Source: Lolium rigidum (taxonomy: Eukaryota > Streptophyta > Magnoliopsida > Poales > Poaceae). From it: 64,000 bases of DNA. The notes beneath the pieces were generated by a model. It worked only from the letters and a program-made list of their open reading frames with translations, was not told the origin of the DNA and did no database searches. Below are positions 19,870 to 31,030 of this stretch, in pieces; position 1 is the stretch's first letter; every line of letters begins with the position of its first letter. Made by a program: the position numbers and the translations under genes. The stretch spans positions 250,062,510 through 250,126,509 of the forward strand of contig NC_061512.1 in assembly GCF_022539505.1 (NCBI RefSeq), written 5' to 3'.

Positions 19870-21726
19870 ATGTATATGACTGGAATATTACGGGGTTTAA
19901 TTCTCAAGACAGATGGCATGACATTAAATTGAGAGTTGAGGAATGCAATTGTAATATTAGATGCTTGCAAGAACAAAAAGGGAGCACTTTGATCAATCTT
20001 GTATAAGGAGTTTTTGCCACATGAGATTCAATAAATTTGCATTTACCCCTTCCATTGGTAGTTTTGGTGGCATCATGACAGTATGGAATGGCAACCTTTT
20101 TGATGGAACAGTTATCTCTCAAAATATCTTTCAAATTACTGTGCAATTCAAATTCAAAATGTCTGGAAAAATTTGTTATTTAACCAACATATATGAGCCA
20201 GCTCACAATGAAAATAGAGAAGATTTCTTTAATTGGATGGCTGAATTGGGTTCCTCTTCTTTCCAATACTGGATGATTCTTGGTGATTTTAATCTGACGA
20301 GAAACCCAAGTGACAGAAATAGAATTGGTGGGGACACAAACAATATGCTCCTCTTCAACACTGTTATTCAAGCACATAATTTGGAAGAAATACCACTCAA
20401 AGGGAGATCTTATACTTGGAGCAACATGCAACAATCTCCACTTCTTGAAAAACTTGATTGGGTTTTCACCTCTGCAAATTGGAATTGATATACCCAGGGT
20501 AAGTCTCTCCAGGTTTGAAAATTATTGGATTGATTTTGATAGATTTCATGACACTGTCAATAAATATTGGGCCTCCTCGGAATCTAAAAGTGACTGTGCT
20601 CTTATGCTAAATGGGAAATTCAAGAAACTTAGATATGGGCTAAAGAAATGGAGCAACAATATTTCTAATCTGGGCAATGTTATTACAAAATGTAATTTTA
20701 CCGTTGCACTTATTGATGGATTGGAGGAACAAATATGTCTATCTATTGCAGAAAAAATTCAAAGAATTCTGCAAGAGCACAGAAGAAAACTGATAGAAGC
20801 AAAAAAGAATATACTGGAAAATACAAGATATTTCCACACTACTGCAACAAAAAGCTATAGGAGAAATCTTATTACTTCCATTAAAGCAAATGATGGAACT
20901 CTGATTTACAATCATGATCACAAAGCTGCCATTATATGGGAATCATACAACGAAAGACTTGGCGGTGTAAGTGAAAATGCTCAAATGGCTATCCAATTGG
21001 AATAGTTGAATAAGACAACATATTTACCCACACCTACATTATTTTGCCAGAAATCAAAATATTACCATTGACAAGGCTATAGAGGCAAGAAATGACAATA
21101 TTTATGATATGTTTCACCTTCCTCTCAGTACTGTTGCACATGAAGAGCTCCATAATCTGGAACATGAATTCTTGGATCTAAGTATCACAGATGAACATGA
21201 CATTTGGCCGTGTAACTGGGGCAGTAATTTTTCCACAAATAATGCAGAGAGATTATTGGCAATCATGAAACTCCAAACAGTATATCTGCAATATGGAAAG
21301 CATGCACTATACCAAGGCATAAATTCTTTGCATGGTTATTACTTAATGTCGGATTAAATACAAACGAGAGATGAAGCACAAGAATTTCTATGTTGAATTC
21401 TCTGAATGCATACTCTGTGATACTTGCCCAGAAGAAACCAATATGCATCTCTTCTTTGAGTGCTCTTACTAGAATGGAATGTGGATATGAATATACACCA
21501 GATGATAGATGAATCAAAACAGAGAATGTCATTGGACTTTTTCATGGAAATTATGATTGTCGGATGCTGGAGCATATGGGATCAAATAAATAATGCTATT
21601 TTCAATGCAAAAATTCCCAATATTCAGAGATGTATTAGCCGATTCAAATCTACTTTTACTCTTACAATGCATAGAGCTAAGCCTAGTCTTAAAGAAGGGA
21701 TGCAATTCTTGATTGATACTCTATGA
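19870..21726 (+). pseudogene. LINE ORF2: endonuclease and C-terminal pieces, RT missing
   Basis: Endonuclease at 19870-20488: WNITGFNSQDRW, CLQEQ (shift at about 19975), FGGIMTVWN, ILGDFNLTRNPSDR, LKGRSYTWSN and LLEKLDWVF, the last being active-site-region motifs of the apurinic-type endonuclease. 20490-21005 continues with the linker (KSYRRNLITSIKANDGT). RT motifs such as YADD are absent. 21060-21726 has the post-RT region and zinc-binding remains (ECILCDTCPEETNMHLFFEC across a frame with stops). Confidence 0.7.
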
Positions 21727-22120
21727 GTGTGTAATAGGTACTACCCATTGTAAATATCCATCCATTATTAATAGAAAATGATACAGTAGGAAGCCTTTCC
21801 CTACTGTATTTGTGTCAAAAAAAAAAGTGAGATGTTTTATTATTTTTCATAGTTTTCTCTAAAGTGAAACGTGCGTTTTGGGAGCCTTCCCGGCTCCATG
21901 TATCAAGGGAGTAGAGGGGTGTTTTCTCTCCCTCCAATTTTTCTTTTAGGGATTGGGAACCATTTTCTCCTACTTTTTTTTGAGGATGACGGGGGGAAAG
22001 ATCCCCACCGGTTGTTATTCATATCTCAAAGCGGCTAAGGAGCCGGTCCAAAGTACATAAGGGTGGAAAACACAGGGGGGAGGGAGAAAAACCCGGAAAA
22101 AAGGTAGCGACCAACATTTT

Positions 22121-22311
22121 ATACACGAGAGAGGAGGAAGGATCTCAGCGAATCGAGCGTCGCACGGTCAGCGACCTTGAAACGGCATCTCCAGAGAGTA
22201 AGGTCGTCGCACACAGGGCGAAGCACCAGAGCCCTCGTGGAGGTTTTTGAGTTGAAGACCATATCATTGCGGGCCTTCCAAATGGCCCAAAGGATCGCCG
22301 CGACGCCGGTG
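22121..22311 (-). pseudogene. LINE ORF2 C-terminus
   Basis: On the minus strand from 22311 the frame reads TGVAAILWAIWKARNDMVFN, the typical end of plant LINE ORF2, then LWRCRFKVADRA and a stop near 22125. It joins in sense to the zinc-binding part at 32550 once the Athila-like element and one CGGTG copy are removed. Confidence 0.75.
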
Positions 22312-23829
22312 TGATACGTCCATTTTGCATCACTATTTTATATCATAATTTTCTGTTATTCATTGATATATTTCATATTTAGATATGATACTTATGTTAT
22401 TTCACCTATTTTGCATGTTTCATGATCATTGGAGAATTATTCACCGGAGTCGAGATTCTCGCTGGAAAAAGCACCGTCAGGACACCATATTTCGGAAGAT
22501 CAACAATTGACGGAAATTATACGGAAAATCCTATTTTCCCAGATGATGAAGGGAGCCAAAAGGAGGAGCCGAGAGGGGCCGCCATGGGCCCCCCCATAGG
22601 CCGGCGCGGGCCCTGGCCTGGGCGTGTCGCCTTGTGGGGAGGGGGCCCACAGCCCCCTCTGGCCGCCTCTCCTTCGCGTACTTCTTCGTCCCGAAAACCT
22701 AAGCCCCAGAGAGTTACGGAGAATTGACAGAGCCGCCTCTGCGGGGCGGAAAAACACCAGAGAGAAAAGAGCTCTCCGGCGGGCAGGAATCCGCCGGGAA
22801 ATTCCCTCCCGGGGGGGAAATCGACGCCATCGCCATCGTCATCGAGCTGGACATCATCTCCATCATCATCATCATCATCATCATCTCCACCATCTACACC
22901 GCCATCTCCACCGCTGCATCTCGTCACCGCTGTAACGATTTGGGTTGGATCTTGATTGTTTGATAGGGGAAACTCTCCCGGTGTTGATTACTACTTGTTA
23001 TTGATGCTATTGAGTGAAACCATTGAACCAAGGTTTATGTTCAGATTGTTATTCATCATCATATCACCTCCGATCATGTTCCATATGATGTCTCGTGAGT
23101 AGTTCGTTTAGTTCTTGAGGACATGGGTGAAGTCTAAATGTTAGTAGTGAATTATTGTTGAGTAGTATTCAATGTTATGATATTTAAGTTGTGGTGTTAC
23201 TCTTCTAGTGGTGTCATGTGAACGTCGACTACATGATACTTCACCTTTATGGGCCTAGGGGAGTGCATCTTGTATTCGTTTTCTAATTGTGGGGTTGCCG
23301 GAGTGACAGCAACCTAAACCCCGTTAGTATATCGGTGCAGGAGGGATAGCAGGATCTCAGAGTTTAAGGCTGTGGTTAGATTTATCTTAATTACTTTCTT
23401 GTATTTGCGGATGCTTGCAAGGGGTATAATCACAAGTATGTATTAGTCCTAGGAAGGGCGGTGCATTAGCATAGGTTCACCCACACAACACTTATCAAAA
23501 CAATGAAGATTAATTAGTCAGTATGAAGCGAAAGCACTAGACTAAAATCCCCATGTGTCCTCAAGAACGTTTGGTCATTATAAGTAAACAAACCGGCTTG
23601 TCCTTTGTGCTAAAAAGGATTGGGCCACTCGCTGCAATTATTTCTCTCGCATTTTATTTACTTGTACTTTATTTATCTGCAATAACAAAACCCCCGAATA
23701 CTTGTCCGTGAGCATTTACGATGAATCCTTCATCGAAACCGCTTGTCAACACCTTCTGCTCCTCGTTGGGTTCGACACTCTTATTTATCGAAAGTACTAC
23801 GATACACCCCCTATACTTGTGGGTCATCA
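22312..23829 (+). repeat. 5' LTR of the Athila-like element
   Basis: 1518 bases, TG...CA ends. Contains a GC-rich block near 22560-22680 and a CAT/ATC trinucleotide run at 22851-22890 that is longer than in the 3' LTR. No authentic gene inside; its ORFs on both strands are compositional. Confidence 0.9.
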
Positions 23830-23840
23830 AGACTATTTTC

Positions 23841-23860
23841 TGGCGCCGTTGCCGGGGAGT
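23841..23860 (+). other. Primer-binding site (tRNA-Asp type)
   Basis: TGGCGCCGTTGCCGGGGA is complementary to the 3' end of plant tRNA-Asp, 11 bases after the LTR end. A tRNA gene is not implied. Confidence 0.75.
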
Positions 23861-23880
23861 GAAGCGCTATTGGTATTTCA

Positions 23881-24540
23881 ATGGATGAAGTTAGGAAGAA
23901 ATTATTTGTTATGTCGCTATCTGGTAAAGCGGCGCATTGGTATAAACTGCTGAAGGATGGGCGTTCTCTTGATTGGAAGGATATTGTGCCTATATTATAC
24001 TCTAAATTCTATCCTCCAAGTGAAATTCACAAAGACCGCAACCGTATATATAATTTTTGGCCTCATGATGGAGAGAGTATTGCCCAAGTGTGGGGGAGAT
24101 TGAAGTCTTTAATGCTCAAATGCCCCATTCATGAGCTTCCTGGTAATATTATTATTGATAATTTCTATGCAAGACTGTCTTTTCAAGATAAAACCTTGCT
24201 CGGATACCGCTTGTTCCGGATCATTCACGCGCAATAAAGAAGAGTTTAAATGGGACCTTCTTGATCGAATCCAAGAAAATACCGAAGGATGGGAGAACGA
24301 CAAAGGTAGAGTGTCGGTATAAATTATAATTATGAATGCATTGAAAATTTTATGGATACCGATGAATATCGTAATATGAGTGCTACATATGGTCTTGACT
24401 CTCAAGTTGTTGCAAATATTTATAAAGCCTTTGCCTCTCATTTTGAATTGCCTAGGAAGAATTTTGATAAGTATCATGAACCATATAAAGATAAAGTTGA
24501 TTCGCCTAAAGGCAAATGTATTGAAATTAAAACTCGTTGA
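23881..24540 (+). pseudogene. Athila-like gag, C-terminal part
   Basis: MDEVRKKLFVMSLSGKAAHW, then SLDWKDIVPILYSKFYPPSE and WGRLKSLMLKCPIHELP are the retrotransposon gag (capsid) core. Later FMDTDEYRNMSATYGLDSQV and FASHFELPRKNFDKYHEPYK are the downstream gag part. The start lies only 20 bases after the primer-binding site, so the leader and the N-terminal half of gag are deleted. A frameshift lies near 24200 and a stop near 24320. Confidence 0.75.
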
Positions 24541-25054
24541 TCATGTTCTTCCTGAGGCTTATATTGAAAAAACTCCTTTTCCTGCTAAAATGAAGGAGTA
24601 TTCTGTTATAACTAGTGTAGTTAATAAAAGTGCAAAGAAACCTATAGAACCTGAAGAACAAATAAAAGTCGAACTTGCTGTTGCAATAGTTAAAGATCTT
24701 GTGACTGAAAATGTGGAAGATGGTCATATTATTTTTTGTGAAGATGCTTCTAATATTGTTTCGCATCCTAATAAGTCTATGAAAGCCAGTGTTCCTGTGC
24801 TCTCTGTTCGAATTGGTGATCATTGCTATTATGGTTTATGCGACATTGGTGCAAGTATTAGTGCCATTCCTTATGAGCTCTGCACGGAAATTATGCATGA
24901 AATTGGTTCCTGTGAACTTGAAGATATTGATGTGGTTATTCGGCTAGCTAATAGAGAAACTATATCTCCCATTGGTATTGTTCGAGATGTTGAAGTTCTA
25001 TGTGGTAAGATTAAATATCCCGCCGACTTTTTGGTACTTGGTTCTCGTCGCTAG
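24541..25054 (+). pseudogene. Athila-like protease region
   Basis: The frame through 24541-25054 includes VPVLSVRIGDHCYYGLCDIG followed by ASISAIPYELC. The aspartic protease motif is DIGAS instead of the usual D(L/T)GAS, so the catalytic Asp is kept. It ends with KYPADFLVLGS before a frame change into RT. It normally cleaves the Gag-Pol polyprotein. Confidence 0.7.
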
Positions 25055-26200
25055 TAAGTTTTGTCCTATTATTTTTGGTAGACCTTTTCTAAATACATGT
25101 GGAGCTATTATAGATTGCAAGAAAGAGAAAATTGTTACTAAATTTGCTGGTGAATCTTATGAGTTTAACTTCTCTAAATTTGCCAAAACTCCTTATAAAG
25201 CTGATTTGCCTAATGAAGATTTTAGAGTTGAACAGTGTACATCTATTGCTCTTGCTCCTAGTAATCCTTTGCAGCAACATTTGGAGAATAGTGATAGTGA
25301 AGTTTTTAGGGAAGTAAGGGATGAGCTTGATGAAATTTTCTTTCGTCAACCTATTCTTAAACATGACTTACCGGTTGAAGATTTAGGTGTAACACCACCA
25401 CCAAAGGAAGATCCTGTATTTGATTTGAAACCATTACCTGATAATCTTAAGTATGCCCATATTGATGATAAAAAAACATATCCTGTTATTATTAGTGCTA
25501 AACTTTCAGATATTGAGGAAGAAAGGTTATTGGAAATATTGAAGAAGCACCGAGGAGCTATTGGCTACACTCTTGATGATTTGAAGGGGATTTCTCCCGC
25601 TATTTGCCAACATGCTATTAATATAGAAGAAGGTGCAAAACCCGTCGTTGAACATCAGCGTCGCCTAATTCCCAAGATGAAGGATGTGGTAAGAAATGAG
25701 GTATTAAAACTTCTTGAAGCAGGTATTATATATCCTATTGCTGATAGTAGATGGGTTAGTCCTGTGCATTGTGTTCCTAAGAAAGGAGGTATAACTGTTG
25801 TGCCTAATGATAATGATGAGCTTATTCCTCAAAGAGTAGTTGTAGGGTATATAATGTGCATTGATTTTCGAAAAGTTAATAAAGTTACTAAGAAAGATCA
25901 TTACCCTTTACCTTTTATTGATCAAATGTTAGAAAGGTTGTCTAAAAATACTCATTTCTGTTTTCTTGATGGATATTCCGGGTTTTCACAAATTGTCGTT
26001 AGAGCTAAAGATCAAGAGAAACCACTTTCACTTGTCCCTATGGAACTTATGCTTATAGGCGTATGCCTTTTGGTCTATGTAATGCTCCCGCTACTTTTCA
26101 AAGATGCATGTCTCGCTATTTTTCATGGCTTTTGTGAAAAGATTGTTGAGGTATTCATGGATGATTTTTCTCGTCTATGGGAATTCTTTTGATAATTGCT
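25055..26200 (+). pseudogene. Athila-like reverse transcriptase
   Basis: CPIIFGRPFLNTCGAIIDCK closes the protease, then DDLKGISPAICQHAINIEEG, VRNEVLKLLEAGIIYPIADS, WVSPVHCVPKKGG, CIDFRKVNKVTKKDHYPLPF, FCFLDGYSGFSQI and the catalytic FMDDFS. A local frame change alters the segment after SGFSQI ([16 protein letters not shown]), and the frame is lost after the FMDDFS box. It is inactive as it stands. Confidence 0.85.
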
Positions 26201-26935
26201 TGCGAAACCTTGATAAAGTTTTGCGAGATGTGAAGAAACTAACCTTGTTCTTAATTGGGAGAAATGCCACTTTATGGTTAATGAAGGAATTGTATTGGGA
26301 CATAAAATTTCCGAGAGAGGTATTGAAGTTGATAGAGCTAAAGTTGAAGCAATTGAGAAGATGCCCTATCCTAGGGATGTTAAAGGTATTCGTAGTATTC
26401 TTGGTCATGCTGGTTTTTATAGGAGGTTTATTAAAGATTTCTCTAAAATTTCAAAGCCTCTTACGAATCTTCTTCAAAAAGATGTACCTTTCGTTTTTGA
26501 TGATGATTGTAAGGAAGCTTTTGAAACTCTAAAGAAAGCCTTAACAACTGCTCCTATAGTTTAACCGCCTGATTGGAATTTACCTTTTGAAATTATGTGT
26601 GATGCTAGTGATTTTGCTGTAGGTGTTGTCCTGGGACAGCGAGTAGATAAAAAATTGAATGTTATTCATTATGCTAGTAAAACCCTAGATGCTGCTCAAA
26701 GAAATTATGCTACAACTGAGAAAGAGTTATTAGCAGTGAGTTTTTGCATGTGACAAGTTTAGACCCTATATTGTTGATTCAAAAGTCACAATTCATACCG
26801 ATCATGTCTGCAATTAGGTACCTTATGGAAAAGAAAGATACTAAGCCAAGGCTTATTAGATGGGTTCTTCTTTTGCAAGAATTTGATTTACATATTGTAG
26901 ATAGGAAAGGTGCCGATAATCCTCGTTGTCGATAA
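26201..26935 (+). pseudogene. Athila-like RT thumb and RNase H
   Basis: ISERGIEVDRAKVEAIEKMP and GHAGFYRRFIKDFSKISKPL follow RT in another frame. A stop at 26562-26564 precedes PFEIMCDASDFAVGVVLGQ and [20 protein letters not shown], the RNase H domain. The frame breaks again near 26750. Confidence 0.8.
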
Positions 26936-28376
26936 TTTGTCTAGATTGGAAAATATTACTTATGATCCTGTTCCTGTTAATGATAGTTTTCCAAATGAAC
27001 AATTGGCTGCAATAAAGGTGAGTTCGCGAGAGAGCCCTTGGTATGCTGATTATGCTAACTTTATTGTTTTGAAGTATTTGCCTCCAACCTTTTCAGCTCA
27101 GCAAAGGAGGAAATTCTTTTATGATTTGAGGCATTATTTTTGGGATGACCCACACTTATATAAAGAAGGAGTGGATGGTATTATGCGAAGATGTGTCCCA
27201 GAATATGAACAACAAGAGATATTGAGTAAATGCCATGTTAGTGTTTATGGAGGACATCACGCCAGAGATAGAACCGCACAAAAGGTTCTACAATCAGGTT
27301 TTTATTGGCCAACACTTTTCAAGGATGCAAGGAAGTTTATCTTATCTTGTGATGAATGTCAAAGAGTTGGTAATATTTCTAGGCGCTATGAAATGCCTAT
27401 GAATTATACTCTTGTTAATGAACCATTTGATTGTTGGGGATTCGACTTCATGGGTCCTTTCCCTTCTTCAGAAGGTAACACTCATATACTTGTCGTTGTT
27501 GATTATGTTACTAAATGGGTAGAAGCTATACCTACAAAAAGTGCTGATGGTGAGACCTCTTTAAAAATGCTTTTAGATGTTATATTTCCTAGATTTGGAG
27601 TACCTAGATATATTATGACTGATGGAGGTTCTCATTTTATTCATGGAGGTTTTAGAAAAACTCTTGCCAAATATGGTATTAACCATAGAATTGCTTCAGC
27701 TTATCATCCTCAAACTAGTGGGCAAGTAGAATTATCAAATAGAGAAATTAAAGCTATTTTGGGAAAAATTGTTAATAAATCCAGAAAGAATTGGGCTAGT
27801 AAGTTAAAGGAAGCATTGTGGGCTTATAGAACTGCTTATAAAAATCCTATGGGAATGTCTCCTTATAAAATGGTTTATGGAAAAGCTTGTCATTTACCTT
27901 TAGAGCTAGAGCACAAAGCTTATTGGGCTGTAAGAGAACTTAATAAAGATTTTAAATTTGTCGGTAAGAAGAGGTTGCTATAATTGAGTTCTTTAGATGA
28001 ATGGAGAAGTGAAGCTTATGAAAATGCTAAACTTTTTAAGGAGAAAGTTAAGAAGTGGCATGATAGAAGAATTATTAAAAGAGAATTTAATATTGGAGAT
28101 AAAGTCCTATTGTATCGGTCTCGTCTCAGATTTTTTGCAGGGAAATTACTCTCAAAATGGGAAGGACCATATGTTATTGAGGAGGTCTAACGTTCAGGAG
28201 CAATAAAAATTAGCTCTTTGGAAGGTAACACCACACAAGTAGTGAATGGACAAAGACTCAAGCATTATATTTCTGGAGATTCTTATAATGAAGATATTGA
28301 TATTATTCAAGTGATAACTCCGGAAGCTTTCATCAAAGATCAAATTGACAGTTCTGCAGAGTCCGACTTTGAATAG
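26910..28376 (+). pseudogene. Athila-like integrase and pol C-terminus
   Basis: A long undamaged frame, 26910-27983. Zinc finger: HVSVYGGHHARDRT...CDECQ; core catalytic residues in WGFDFMGPF (Asp), MTDGGSHF (Asp) and SGQVELSNREI (Glu); then PYKMVYGKACHLPLELEHKA. A TAA at 27981-27983 interrupts it before LDEWRSEAYENAKLFKEKVK and GDKVLLYRSRLRFFAGKL. A second stop at 28187-28189 precedes the C-terminal tail that ends near 28376. No chromodomain is seen. Confidence 0.88.
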
Positions 28377-28614
28377 GTAACAGTTTTAGTAATAAAAAGT
28401 CCGCGTTTAGCTTTCCGAACAATATTTCTGCTATTTTTGGAAAATATGAAAAATTACGGGATCGAAACGGAGTGGAGGAGACGCGCGAGGGCCCGTCACC
28501 ATAGGCCGGCGCGGGCCCCACCCTGGCCGCGCCGCCCTATGGGGACAGCCCTCTGGCGTCCCGTTTCCACTTGTTTTCGGCCTGAAACCTTCCTTTTGTC
28601 GTAAAAATATTTGC

Positions 28615-28621
28615 TATATAA
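28615..28621 (+). promoter_or_regulatory. Possible TATA box upstream of the env-position ORF
   Basis: TATATAA in a GC-rich context (28485-28560 before it), about 95 bases upstream of the ATG at 28715. It could drive a subgenomic transcript. Sequence support only. Confidence 0.35.
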
Positions 28622-28714
28622 TCCCCCGGATCTCCAGAGGTCCGTATATCGTTTTCTCATCGTGTTTTGTTTCGAGTTGTTTTCTGCCAGGATCTGTTTT
28701 GATTTAGAAGCACC

Positions 28715-29254
28715 ATGGTCTCCAACAACAAAGACAAGGGACCTTTGGATGAAGATATTCAAGACCCTGAATTGAAGGATGGAGTCGAGAGCGAGGATGA
28801 GGAAGAAGTGGAGGAAATTCCGCGAGTACACCAGCGTGCCACCATTGCAAGCATTGGCGTGATATCAAATACGTCCAACACCAAGAGAAGTGCACGGATC
28901 GCTACCGGTGGAGCAGTTCCACGTCGCTTTCTAGCTCCAAGGACATCTTCTCCAAGAAATTACCACCCTTTCCGCAATCTAATCTACAATTGTCAAACTG
29001 AAAGGACTCCCAAGGTAGTGTTGCCAAGTGGTTGGGATATAGATCGTTCGTACATTGCAGGAGAGATGAAACCTGAAGCTGAAGGGTGGGGAAACAACTC
29101 TAAGAGTTGGGACTCGTCATCTGACATGCTTATGAGCCGCGTTGAGCACAACTCGGAGCTGATCCACAACCTCACCTATGAGATTGAGGATTTAAAGGAA
29201 CTTGTTAAGAAGCTTGTCGAGAAGAATGCATCACCATCACCACCGAAGGAGTAA
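28715..29254 (+). CDS. Small ORF in the env position of the Athila-like element
   Basis: 179 residues, undamaged. It starts MVSNNKDKGPLDEDIQDPEL, is strongly acidic to about residue 45, has a basic Ser/Arg-rich middle (RRFLAPRTSSPRNYHPFRN), and a C-terminal helix with heptad-like leucines (LIHNLTYEIEDLKELVKKLV) suited to a coiled coil. No signal peptide or membrane segment, so it is not an envelope protein by sequence. It is the only open frame downstream of pol. The function is unknown. Confidence 0.55.
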   Translation: MVSNNKDKGPLDEDIQDPELKDGVESEDEEEVEEIPRVHQRATIASIGVISNTSNTKRSARIATGGAVPRRFLAPRTSSPRNYHPFRNLIYNCQTERTPKVVLPSGWDIDRSYIAGEMKPEAEGWGNNSKSWDSSSDMLMSRVEHNSELIHNLTYEIEDLKELVKKLVEKNASPSPPKE

Positions 29255-31030
29255 TTCATCATCGGTATTGGCATCCCCTTGGTTTGTTCCAAGCTTGGGG
29301 GAGTGCCGCGGTATCACATCATCACTATCTTTATCTTTTACTATCAAGTAGTGTCATATCATGAGTAGGGAAGTTATCATATGGAATAGCTTGTAGTGTG
29401 GAAGTATCTCTCTTAGTTGGTTATCTATGTATCCGTTGGTGTGAGTTATCGTTATGGAATATTAATGAGAAGTCTTATCATTTACTTTTTGCACACCTTA
29501 TTTTAGTTTGCAATTTCTTCTATATGATTACTCTTGACATTAGTATTGATATCACTTTGGGAGCATTAAGTAAATCTATTTGGTTTTGGCAAACTTAGCA
29601 TTGGTCAATAGCAATAACACCATGTTGTTTAAGTAGAAAAGGGAAATACATGTAGATATATTACTCTATTGAGTTAGTATTCTGAAGTTAAAATTGCTTG
29701 TGCTTATGAGAAAGATGCATGATTGTTTCTATCACATGTATATTTGCTTGTTTCCTTCAACCTCTATGCTTGCTATCAAACCTTGCTAGCCAAAAACATG
29801 TATTGAGAGGGAATGCTTCTCATACATCCATAACCTTAGACCAAACCCATGCCATTTGTGTCCACCATAACTACCTACTATGTGGTATTTTGCGCCACTC
29901 CAAGTAAATACTTCATGTGCTACCTTTAAATAATTCAAACTATACTACTCCTTATTTGTGTCAATGTTTTATAGCTCATGAGGAAGTATGTGGTGTTTTA
30001 TCTTTCAATCTTGTTGGGCGGACTTTCACCGATGGACTAGTGGCACATCCGCTTATCCAATAATTTTGCAATAAGAGCTGGCAACGGGGTTCCCAGCCCC
30101 AATTAATAACTTTCGTTAATAATTCTATTCACATGTTTTGCCCTGATTTATCGATAAGCAACTTAATTTTGCAATAGACACTCCTCCATGGTATGTGAAT
30201 GTTGGAAGGCACCCGAGGATTCGGTTAGCCATGGCTTGTGAAAGCAAAGGTTGGGGGAGTGTCATCCATAATAAAACTAAAATACATGTGTAAACAAAAG
30301 AGAAGGGGGATGATCTACCTTGCTGGTAGAGATGACGTCCTTCATGGGAGCCGCTCTTGGAAGGTCTGTTTGGCGAGGGGGTTAGAGTACCCACTACCAT
30401 TCGTTGACAACAACAAACACCACTCAAAATCTTACTTTTATGCTCTTTATATGATTTCAAAACTTAAAAAGCTCTAGCACATGATTTAATCCTCGCTTCC
30501 TCTCGCGAAGGGCCTATCTTTTACTTTTATGTTGAGTCAGTAAACCTATTTCCCTCTATCTTAAGCAAGCAATTGAGTTGTTGTGAACCAACCATTTATG
30601 CTATGATCTAGTTAATCATGTCTTTTATGCTTTCTTGTTTAGTACAAATTTTATCTGATTGAATATGACTTTGAAGGTTATCAATGATTATGAGGAGACT
30701 GTTATGATTGGGGATGAAATCCCAGCTATATAAATTCTAATATGAAAGCTTTGCTTAGAAGATAAGTGCAATCCGTTAGTAGTTCTCTGACCAAGAACAA
30801 AGTTTGCCATAACCATTTATGATTTCCTATGCACCTCTATTTGTGATTTCTCTTTACTTATTTCAAGTTGAGTTATATGAAGAGAATGTTTACTAGAATA
30901 TCTTGTGTGAATCAATATGATGCTTCTTGTCCGTATTTTATTTATCGACTCTTCACTCCATAAACATGTGGTCTTGTTTATCGAGCTCAGTTTCGCTTGG
31001 GGACAAGCGAGGTCTAAGCTTGGGGGGAGT
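29255..31030 (+). repeat. 3' noncoding region and polypurine tract of the Athila-like element
   Basis: No gene in 1.8 kb. The phrase CAAGCTTGGGGGAG appears at 29289-29302, and AAGCTTGGGGGGAG at about 31016-31029 directly before the 3' LTR is the polypurine tract. The middle can be aligned by eye with 5940-6130 of the left Athila-like element. Confidence 0.65.

Larger units (their letters stand above)
17841..21827 (+). mobile_element. Plus-strand LINE with internal deletion
   Basis: ORF1 remains at 17841-19333, ORF2 remains at 19870-21726, and a poly(A) run at 21818-21827. The reverse transcriptase core is missing: ORF2 goes from the region just before RT (ends 21005) directly into the post-RT part (21060 on). 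Target duplications were not found. Stops and frame changes show it is dead. Confidence 0.75.

Noticed and set aside
21840..21962. Target duplication for the plus-strand LINE
   Set aside because: No clear repeat of the bases after the poly(A) (GTGAGATGTTTT) was found upstream of 17841, so none is claimed.
22624..22963. His-rich ORF in the Athila-like LTR
   Set aside because: Produced by a CAT/ATC microsatellite that differs in length between the two LTRs; not conserved coding sequence.
23841..23860. tRNA gene at the tRNA-Asp match
   Set aside because: Only 18 bases matching a tRNA 3' end directly after an LTR: a primer-binding site.
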